Assembly: GCA_029979375.1 (NCBI GenBank)
Contig: JAPOHQ010000005.1
Location: forward strand, 271-29,684
Direction of reading: 5' to 3'
Source: Microbacteriaceae bacterium
GTDB taxonomy: Bacteria > Actinomycetota > Actinomycetes > Actinomycetales > Microbacteriaceae
Length of the DNA: 29,414 nucleotides
Shown here piece after piece: positions 24,461 to 29,414 of the stretch. A model generated the notes under the pieces. The model made no database searches, had not been told where the DNA came from, and was given only the letters and a program-made list of their open reading frames with translations. Each line of letters opens with the position of its first letter. Position 1 is the stretch's first letter. Position numbers and translations under genes: made by a program.

Positions 24461-25693
24461 ATGGCTCAGGCAAAACTGCCCACTCTCGAGGAATTCGAGG
24501 CTGCCGCAGAGCGCGTTCAGGGTGTAATCAAGACCCCGATGATTGAAAGCCATTGGCTGAGCGAGCTGACTGGCCAAAAGGTTTACTTCAAGTGTGAAAA
24601 CCTGCAGCGCACCGGTTCATACAAGGTCCGTGGTGCATACAACCTCATGTCGCAGCTCAGCCCTGAGGAAAAAAAGCGCGGAGTGGTGGCTGCATCTGCA
24701 GGCAACCACGCCCAGGGAGTTGCGCTTGCAGCCCAGCTGCTGGGAATCAAGGCGACGATTTTTATGCCGGTGGGGGCATCACTACCCAAGTACCAGGCCA
24801 CTCTCGGCTACGGTGCCAACGTCGTCCTAACCGGAGCGATCTTCGATGAAACCCTGGCTGCTGCAAAAGATTTCACCGAGCAGACCGGTGCTGTGTTTAT
24901 TCCGCCCTTTGATCACGTGGACATCGTTCGGGGCCAGGGAACCGTTGGACTCGAGATCCTGGAGCAGCTACCAGACGTTGAGAACATTGTCGTTTGCCTA
25001 GGCGGCGGCGGGCTAACCGCAGGTGTCGCACTTGCGGCCAAGCTCAGGGCCAAGGAGCTGGGTAAGAAGATCAAGGTCTACGCAGTTCAAGCCCAAGAGG
25101 CTGCTGCATATCCACCATCTCTGAAGGCCGGCAAGCCCGTAGAGACCAAGATCCAGCCAACAATTGCCGACGGTATTGCTGTGGCTAAGCCAGGCAAGGT
25201 CCCCTTTGACATCATCAAGTCCTATGTCGACAAGGTTGTTACCGTGTCGGAGGATGAGATTGCCAAGGCGATGCTCGGCGTGATGGAGCGCAGCAAGTTG
25301 GTAGTTGAGGCTGGAGGTGCAGTTGGGTCTGCAGCTGTGCTGGCCAAGAAACTAAAGCTGCGCGGAACGACCGCAATCGTTCTCTCCGGGGGAAACATCG
25401 ATCCACTCTTGCTTCAGAGGGTGATTAGGCACGGCCTTGCAGCCTCGGATCGCTACACGAATATCAGCGTCATGCTTCCTGACCGTCCTGGTCAGTTGGT
25501 GCGAACCGCACAGGCAGTGGCAGCAGCTCATGCGAACGTGGTCGAGGTCTTGCACACCCGCCACGGCAATGGTCTTCAGATCAGCGAGGTCGAGCTAGAC
25601 CTAAGCGTTGAGACTCGGGGCAAGGAGCACCGAGAAGAGGTCTTTGAGTCGCTTCGCAAGGCTGGGCTCAAGCCCAAGATGTTCGAAGGCTAG
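24461..25693 (+). CDS. ilvA: Threonine ammonia-lyase (threonine dehydratase)
   Basis: A PLP enzyme that deaminates threonine to 2-oxobutyrate, the first step of isoleucine synthesis. The PLP lysine is K55 in GSYKVRGAYN, followed by SAGNHAQGVALAA and the phosphate-binding glycine loop CLGGGGLTAG. The C-terminal ~75 residues form a single ACT domain (VMLPDRPGQLVRTAQAVAA), so it is the shorter form with one ACT domain (410 residues) rather than the E. coli IlvA with two regulatory repeats. It may be biosynthetic or catabolic (TdcB-like); the ACT domain suggests allosteric control. Its stop interlocks with convergent greA in CTAG. Confidence 0.93.
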   Translation: MAQAKLPTLEEFEAAAERVQGVIKTPMIESHWLSELTGQKVYFKCENLQRTGSYKVRGAYNLMSQLSPEEKKRGVVAASAGNHAQGVALAAQLLGIKATIFMPVGASLPKYQATLGYGANVVLTGAIFDETLAAAKDFTEQTGAVFIPPFDHVDIVRGQGTVGLEILEQLPDVENIVVCLGGGGLTAGVALAAKLRAKELGKKIKVYAVQAQEAAAYPPSLKAGKPVETKIQPTIADGIAVAKPGKVPFDIIKSYVDKVVTVSEDEIAKAMLGVMERSKLVVEAGGAVGSAAVLAKKLKLRGTTAIVLSGGNIDPLLLQRVIRHGLAASDRYTNISVMLPDRPGQLVRTAQAVAAAHANVVEVLHTRHGNGLQISEVELDLSVETRGKEHREEVFESLRKAGLKPKMFEG

Positions 25694-26196
25694 AACTCGA
25701 AGGTCGCAACCTTTTCGATTGAAACCTTAATTTCTTTCCCATTGGGGGCGAAGTAGCTCACGGTGTCTCCAACCTTGTGGCCAGAGATTGCCTTGCCGAT
25801 TGGCGAATCGGGTGAATAGACATCGAGGTCGCCATCCTCGATCTGAGCCTCATACTTGGTACCCTCAAAGATTTCGTGGCTGCCCAAGAAGAACTCGTTC
25901 TCGCTGCCGTTTAGTTTGCAGGTGACCATAAGTCCCTGCTTCACAACTCCATCGGAAGCATCGGCAGAGCCAATTTCAGCATTGGCAAGCATTTCCTCGA
26001 GGCGATTGATTCTGGCCTCGATCTTGCCCTGCTCTTCCTTGGCGGCGTGATAGCCACCGTTCTCCTTGAGGTCGCCTTCTTCGCGGGCCTCCTGAATGCG
26101 TTTGGCAATCTCCTGGCGCTCCACCAAAATCAGCTGCTCAAGCTCTGACTTCAAGCGGTCGTAAGCGCTCTGGGTTAGCAGAATGCTGTCAGACAT
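25690..26196 (-). CDS. greA: Transcription elongation factor GreA
   Basis: Binds the RNA polymerase secondary channel and stimulates cleavage of backtracked transcripts. The N-terminal coiled coil (about 8-78) carries the acidic tip in EEGDLKENGGYHAAKEEQ, with the catalytic Asp and Glu at 42 and 45. The C-terminal FKBP-like domain ends in DSPIGKAISGHKVGDTVSY. The length of 168 residues is typical. GAGGTG (26206-26201) lies 4 nt before the ATG. It is separated from the upstream DUF4307 gene by a terminator. greA beside DUF4307 is a conserved actinobacterial arrangement. Confidence 0.97.
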   Translation of the reverse strand: MSDSILLTQSAYDRLKSELEQLILVERQEIAKRIQEAREEGDLKENGGYHAAKEEQGKIEARINRLEEMLANAEIGSADASDGVVKQGLMVTCKLNGSENEFFLGSHEIFEGTKYEAQIEDGDLDVYSPDSPIGKAISGHKVGDTVSYFAPNGKEIKVSIEKVATFEF

Positions 26197-26215
26197 TTAT
26201 CACCTCAGGGAATTG

Positions 26216-26235
26216 AAAAAGCTCGCCTAGCGAGC
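26216..26235 (-). terminator. Rho-independent terminator after the DUF4307 gene
   Basis: On the minus strand GCTCGC-TAG-GCGAGC (26235-26221) forms a 6-bp stem followed by TTTTT (26220-26216). It lies between the DUF4307 stop and greA, so greA probably has its own promoter or depends on readthrough. Confidence 0.8.
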
Positions 26236-26246
26236 CGATTGAAATA

Positions 26247-26636
26247 CTACCTCAGCGAACACTCATCGACCAAGCCGGTGACGGCAAGCTCGTAAGTGTT
26301 TATGCCGACAGTGTGGGTGGTGATGTCCTGTTCAAAAGGGCCAAAAGCCTGGGTCACGTAGCCGACCTGCGCGAATGAGTTGTTCAGAGCCTCAAAGCTG
26401 CAGACCGCTATTGACCCCTTGGGCATTTGAAGCTCAAAGTCGACTTCGGTGTAGAACTCGCTTTGAACCCGATAGCCAATCTCTGTGGCTTGAATCGGAG
26501 ACCAGTTTGCCAACCCAACAAAAGCCGCCGAGGCCGTTAGCAAGGCAATGCCGAAGATCGCCATGATCTTGCGAGATCTCGAGGATCTTGGCCTGTCTCC
26601 ATAGCGGGAGTAATTTAGGTTTTCTTGCTCTGCCAC
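26247..26636 (-). CDS. DUF4307 domain-containing membrane protein
   Basis: A protein of 129 residues with a basic N-terminal cytoplasmic part (YGDRPRSSRSRK), one membrane helix (about 25-45) and an extracytoplasmic domain resembling DUF4307. That domain has GYRVQSEFYTEVDFELQMP and VCSFEALNNSFAQVGY with a late cysteine in DECSLR; the two cysteines might form a disulfide, which is inference. The function is unknown. In M. tuberculosis the homologue sits beside greA and mca (mycothiol conjugate amidase); here mca is absent. GTG at 26636 has TAGCCT 6 nt upstream. Confidence 0.85.
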   Translation of the reverse strand: MAEQENLNYSRYGDRPRSSRSRKIMAIFGIALLTASAAFVGLANWSPIQATEIGYRVQSEFYTEVDFELQMPKGSIAVCSFEALNNSFAQVGYVTQAFGPFEQDITTHTVGINTYELAVTGLVDECSLR

Positions 26637-26642
26637 CCACTA

Positions 26643-26666
26643 AGGCTAACCGCTAGGTGAAATACT
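26643..26666. promoter_or_regulatory. Compact divergent leaderless promoters between DUF4307 and the 90-aa gene
   Basis: Minus strand: TAGCCT (26648-26643) lies 6 nt before the GTG at 26636. Plus strand: AATACT (26661-26666) lies 7 nt before the ATG at 26674. The two start codons are only 37 nt apart, so any -35 contacts of one promoter must fall at or within the other gene. Confidence 0.45.
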
Positions 26667-26673
26667 TGTGGCC

Positions 26674-26946
26674 ATGGAGTTCTTACTGCTGTCCCAACTG
26701 ATTTTTCAGGCGACGATAGTTGATGACAGCTACAACTCGCCGGGTGCGATTGGGTTCATCATCACTTTTGCCGTGGCAGTAGGGGCGGTGGCGCTGTTTT
26801 TCGACATGAACAGAAGGATCAGGCGATCGCGCTATCGCTCGGAGGTCAGGCAGAAGCTGGCCGAGGAGGAGCTCAACAACATAGAGATCAAAAAGCCTGA
26901 CAGGCCTGAGCCACCTGCTAAACCCAAGCGAGAGAGCCAGGAATAG
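26674..26946 (+). CDS. Small single-pass membrane protein of unknown function
   Basis: A 90-residue protein with a short N-terminal hydrophobic stretch (about 2-14), one clear membrane helix (about 25-46, GAIGFIITFAVAVGAVALFF), then MNRRIRRSRYRSEVRQ and a charged Pro/Lys/Glu-rich cytoplasmic tail. It resembles in position and design the small membrane protein (Rv1083-like) that follows mca in mycobacteria. Function unknown. ATG at 26674 is favoured by the -10 spacing; a GTG at 26668 would add two residues. Its 3' end overlaps the convergent hemolysin III gene by 29 bases. Confidence 0.8.
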   Translation: MEFLLLSQLIFQATIVDDSYNSPGAIGFIITFAVAVGAVALFFDMNRRIRRSRYRSEVRQKLAEEELNNIEIKKPDRPEPPAKPKRESQE

Positions 26947-27634
26947 GGCTTAGCCCGATAAGCAGGCTTGCCGTCCAGTGGCAGAAAAAGGCGGCCACAG
27001 TCAGAGCGTGAAATATCTCGTGGAACCCAAAGTGTTTTGCAAACCTACCGGGCCACTTAGTTCCGTAAAACACAGCTCCTAGGGTGTAGAGCAGCCCACC
27101 GATTCCAACCAGCAACATCATCACCCAGTTCGCCTGCCAAAGATCAACCACATAGAAGGCTGCGATCCAGCCCATGGCGACATAGATTGGCACGTAGAGC
27201 CACCTTGGCGCGTTTATCCAGAAGACCCGGAATCCGATTCCAACAATCGCGATTCCCCAGACCGCGATTAGCAGCGCGGATCCCTTGTCGCTGCTCAGGG
27301 CACTTGCGGCCATGGGCGTATAGGTGCCCGCAATCAGCAGGAAGATATTGGCGTGGTCGATTCGCTTCAGGATCTTCTTGGTGACCGGTCCCCAGCGAAA
27401 CCGGTGGTAAAGGGCTGAGTTTCCAAACAGCAACACAGAGCTGGCGAAATAAACAGCAGCGGCGGTCTTGGCTACCCAACCGTCAGAGAAAACAATCAGC
27501 AGGACCCCACCGGCCACTACAAATGGCAGCACACCGGTGTGGATCCAACCGCGCCAAGATGGTCGGAAGTCATCGGTGTGCACCGCGCCCTTGAGCTCCC
27601 CAAGCGGGACGTGAATTGGGTCTGGACTGTCCAT
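26918..27634 (-). CDS. Hemolysin III family (PAQR/TrhA-like) membrane protein
   Basis: An integral membrane protein of 238 residues with seven predicted helices. Conserved metal-site histidines appear in NSALYHRFRW near residue 92 and in HEIFHALTVAAFFCHW near the end, with RIDHANIFLLIAGTYTP between; these define the HlyIII/PAQR family. Bacterial members are linked to membrane lipid homeostasis rather than proven haemolysis. The ~30-residue N-terminus is soluble. ATG at 27634 has TAACCT 6 nt upstream on the minus strand, the same hexamer as the divergent uppS. The hlyIII-uppS neighbourhood is conserved in actinobacteria. Confidence 0.9.
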   Translation of the reverse strand: MDSPDPIHVPLGELKGAVHTDDFRPSWRGWIHTGVLPFVVAGGVLLIVFSDGWVAKTAAAVYFASSVLLFGNSALYHRFRWGPVTKKILKRIDHANIFLLIAGTYTPMAASALSSDKGSALLIAVWGIAIVGIGFRVFWINAPRWLYVPIYVAMGWIAAFYVVDLWQANWVMMLLVGIGGLLYTLGAVFYGTKWPGRFAKHFGFHEIFHALTVAAFFCHWTASLLIGLSPIPGSLAWV

Positions 27635-27640
27635 AACCGA

Positions 27641-27646
27641 AGGTTA
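27641..27646 (-). promoter_or_regulatory. -10 element of the hemolysin III gene
   Basis: TAACCT on the minus strand lies 6 nt (TCGGTT) before the ATG, predicting a leaderless mRNA. Confidence 0.45.
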
Positions 27647-27675
27647 CATCAGAAATCTGAACTGCTTGTTTCCAC

Positions 27676-27681
27676 TAACCT
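27676..27681 (+). promoter_or_regulatory. -10 element of uppS
   Basis: TAACCT on the plus strand lies 6 nt (TTCAAC) before the GTG at 27688, mirroring the divergent hemolysin III promoter. Confidence 0.45.
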
Positions 27682-27687
27682 TTCAAC

Positions 27688-28446
27688 GTGCGCAACCTGC
27701 TTTATCGCTTCTATGAGCAGAGACTCGAGTCAGCTCTGAGGCCCCAAGACATGCCAAAACACATTGGCGTGATGGTTGATGGCAATCGCAGGTGGGCCAA
27801 GGAGCAGGGCTTCGATCGAGCTTTGGGTCACGCCGCCGGTGCGAAGAGGATCGTTGACTTCCTCGGCTGGTGCACCGACCTAGGCATCGAGCACGTAACC
27901 CTCTACCTGCTCTCGACCGACAATCTCAAGGGCAGGAACCAGGATGAGCTGCGGGACCTGGTCGATATCATCACCTCGCTCTCCGAACACCTGGCAACTC
28001 TGGGCCGCTGGAAGCTGCAGATCGTTGGAGATATGGACTCGCTTCCAACCGAGGCTGCCGAGCGCTTGGTCAGGGTTGAGGAGGCGACTAGCAACAATCA
28101 GGGCACTCACGTCAATCTCGCGATTGCCTACGGTGGTCGCAAGGAGATTGCCGATGCGATGCGCAGAATTCTTCGCAAGCATGCCACAAGCGGTGACTCC
28201 CTGGAGCAGCTGGCGGAAGTTCTCACCCCTGAGCTAATTGCCGAACACCTCTACACCGGTGGCCAACCGGACCCTGATTTGTTGATCCGAACCTCAGGGG
28301 AGCAGCGCTTGAGCGGCTTTCTACTCTGGCAGTCTGCCAACAGCGAGTTTTACTTTGCCGAGGCCCTTTGGCCGGACTTCCGAAGGGTTGACTTCCTCAG
28401 GGCAATCAGAGATTTTCAGCGCCGACACCGGCGTTTTGGAAGCTAA
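27688..28446 (+). CDS. uppS: Isoprenyl transferase (cis-prenyltransferase, UppS family)
   Basis: A cis-prenyltransferase that extends allylic diphosphates with IPP to make the polyprenyl carrier for peptidoglycan, or its short Z-farnesyl precursor. The catalytic Asp is D31 in MVDGNRRWAKEQG. Further motifs are YLLSTDNLKGR (a variant of the usual STENW), NLAIAYGGRKEI and the late RTSGEQRLSGFLLWQSANSEFYF with the Mg-binding Glu. At 252 residues it is normal size. The neighbourhood matches the M. tuberculosis Z-FPP synthase Rv1086 rather than the decaprenyl synthase, so short-chain specificity is possible. GTG is at leaderless distance from TAACCT. IspE in this window supplies the precursor pathway. 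Confidence 0.93.
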   Translation: MRNLLYRFYEQRLESALRPQDMPKHIGVMVDGNRRWAKEQGFDRALGHAAGAKRIVDFLGWCTDLGIEHVTLYLLSTDNLKGRNQDELRDLVDIITSLSEHLATLGRWKLQIVGDMDSLPTEAAERLVRVEEATSNNQGTHVNLAIAYGGRKEIADAMRRILRKHATSGDSLEQLAEVLTPELIAEHLYTGGQPDPDLLIRTSGEQRLSGFLLWQSANSEFYFAEALWPDFRRVDFLRAIRDFQRRHRRFGS

Positions 28447-28511
28447 AAGACACCTAAGTTAACGATTTTCTTTTGGGCGTGTTTATTTGCGCCAACCTTA
28501 AACCTCAGGCG

Positions 28512-28517
28512 TAGATT
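28512..28517 (+). promoter_or_regulatory. Putative -10 element of the PhoH-like gene
   Basis: TAGATT would start transcription near 28524 and give a short leader carrying AAGGAG (28536-28541). A TTGCGC at 28487-28492 could be a weak -35, with 19-nt spacing. The region 28447-28546 shows no terminator after uppS. Confidence 0.35.
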
Positions 28518-28546
28518 TAGCGAAAGTGCACCCCAAAGGAGCGCAG

Positions 28547-29414
28547 GTGGCAACAACTCAAAACCCCAGGCAGAAGACAGCAAGCAAAAAAGCGCCTGAG
28601 GGGGTGAGCAAGCCATCCAGCAGTCAAAAAGCCAAGCAGGAGACGCAGGTCCGGACATTTGTCCTCGATACCTCGGTTCTTCTATCGGACCCCAAGGCTT
28701 TATTTAGATTCGCCGAACACGAGGTAGTCCTTCCGATCGTTGTTATCAACGAGCTGGAGAAGAAGCGAAACGATCTAGAGATCGGTTACTTTGCAAGGAA
28801 GGCTCTGCGCTACCTCGATGAGTTGCGTCAAAAACACGAGCGCCTAGATTTCCCAGTTCAGGTCGGTGACGAGGGAACCCTCCGCGTCGAACTCAATCAC
28901 ATTGATCAGTCGATATTGCCAACCGGTTTCCAACTGGGCGACAACGACTCGAGGATTCTGGCTGTGGCAGCAAACCTCAAGGATGAGGGATTTGATGTCA
29001 CCGTGGTCTCCAAGGATCTCCCAATGCGAGTCAAGGCCTCATCGATCGGTATTCGTGCCGAGGAGTACTTGCACGAGCTTGCCACCGATGAGTGGAATGG
29101 CATCGACGATCTCCACCTCAGTGCCACAGAGATGGCCAACCTCTATGACACGGAGGAAATCTCCCACCCCGATGCCAAAGAGCTTCCCGTAAATACCGGT
29201 CTGATCATCCATTCCGAGCGAGGCTCAGCCTTAGGTCGCGTAACGGAGAGCCGGACCGTGAAGCTGGTCCGTGGGGATCGTGAGGTATTCGGTGTTCACG
29301 GTCGCTCCGCCGAGCAGCGTCCGCATCCGCTCCCGATAGACCTTCACATCAAGCGCGACCTGGGCTACGCCGGTCTCCATCGCGGTCTCCGCGACCGCGG
29401 GTGCGACCCACTGC
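28547..29414 (+). CDS. PIN-domain PhoH-like ATPase (partial; homology ends near 29320)
   Basis: GTG at 28547 follows AAGGAG by 5 nt and opens a frame that stays open to the window end. After a basic low-complexity lead (1-40), a PIN nuclease domain (about 45-170) shows TFVLDTSVLLSDP, VVINELEKKRND and GDNDSRILAVA acidic residues. A linker domain leads to VFGVHGRSAEQR (residues 247-258), which in PhoH2-type proteins is followed by IALDLL and the Walker A loop GRAGTGKS. Here the next residues do not match, and GC rises sharply. Known PhoH2 proteins are RNA helicase/RNases. Function is confident up to residue 258; the last 31 codons are probably not part of the real gene. Confidence 0.85.
   Translation, partial: MATTQNPRQKTASKKAPEGVSKPSSSQKAKQETQVRTFVLDTSVLLSDPKALFRFAEHEVVLPIVVINELEKKRNDLEIGYFARKALRYLDELRQKHERLDFPVQVGDEGTLRVELNHIDQSILPTGFQLGDNDSRILAVAANLKDEGFDVTVVSKDLPMRVKASSIGIRAEEYLHELATDEWNGIDDLHLSATEMANLYDTEEISHPDAKELPVNTGLIIHSERGSALGRVTESRTVKLVRGDREVFGVHGRSAEQRPHPLPIDLHIKRDLGYAGLHRGLRDRGCDPL
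29321..29414 (-). other. Probable foreign or chimeric segment, resembling a malic-enzyme C-terminus on the minus strand
   Basis: From about 29321 the DNA is roughly 70% GC, against about 57% before it. Read on the minus strand from 29413 it gives an open frame with VAPAVAETAMETGVA and a later VYRERM, the kind of sequence seen at the C-terminus of bacterial malic enzymes, with high GC at third positions. A true neighbouring gene could not begin in the middle of PhoH. The change point is seen in the sequence; the malic-enzyme reading is a tentative inference from 31 codons. Confidence 0.35.

Noticed and set aside
1..29414. CRISPR arrays, insertion sequences, prophage or attachment sites, toxin-antitoxin pairs
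   Set aside because: No regularly spaced repeats, transposase or integrase motifs, or small paired toxin genes were seen; gene content and order are ordinary actinobacterial core.

Overview
This window is chromosomal, gene-dense DNA of about 55-60% GC by eye. It looks like a small-genome actinobacterium, most likely from the Microbacteriaceae or a related streamlined aquatic lineage. Three things support this. The gene order follows the conserved actinobacterial blocks rsmI-metG-tatD-rsmA-ispE, glmU-prs-rplY-pth-mfd-mazG-eno-ftsB-DUF501 and greA-DUF4307-small membrane protein-hlyIII-uppS. About two thirds of the starts are GTG or TTG. Many genes begin only 6-7 nt after a TAnnnT hexamer, as expected for leaderless actinobacterial mRNAs. 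The family placement is inference; no phylogenetic marker was computed.

Layout. At 1-63 (-) lies the edge of a divergent gene. From 78/87 to 6824 runs one tight operon-like series: rsmI, metG, tatD, rsmA, ispE and an ABC-F ATPase (rRNA methylation, Met-tRNA charging, DNase-like hydrolase, isoprenoid precursor synthesis, ribosome-associated ATPase). tRNA-Gln(TTG) at 6863-6934 is followed by glmU, prs and an APC permease (to 10558). Then rplY with a structured leader, pth, mfd and mazG (to 15979). A convergent TetR gene and divergent hisS precede eno, an FtsB/DivIC protein, DUF501, a membrane-anchored subtilase and NDH-2 (to 22777), closed by a strong terminator. An unusual short tRNA with anticodon TAA follows, then lemA-htpX and ilvA, convergent with greA and DUF4307. 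The window closes with a 90-aa membrane protein, a hemolysin III protein, uppS and a PhoH-like gene that runs off the right edge.

The genes are overwhelmingly housekeeping: translation, cell-envelope precursors (GlmU, IspE, UppS), nucleotide metabolism (Prs, MazG), transcription-coupled repair (Mfd), glycolysis (Eno) and respiration (NDH-2). No mobile element, CRISPR array, toxin-antitoxin pair or defence island was seen, and no gene-free stretch exceeds 300 bases (the longest is about 120).

The points most worth a second look are: a leader before rplY with two mutually exclusive hairpins, one of which buries the ribosome-binding site; a UAA-anticodon tRNA with a 5-nt variable loop instead of the long arm of leucine tRNAs; an abrupt loss of PhoH homology about 95 bases from the right end, suggesting a chimeric junction; a pervasive leaderless promoter architecture; an orphan mycosin-like protease; and the absence of rpfB and mca from positions where relatives carry them.
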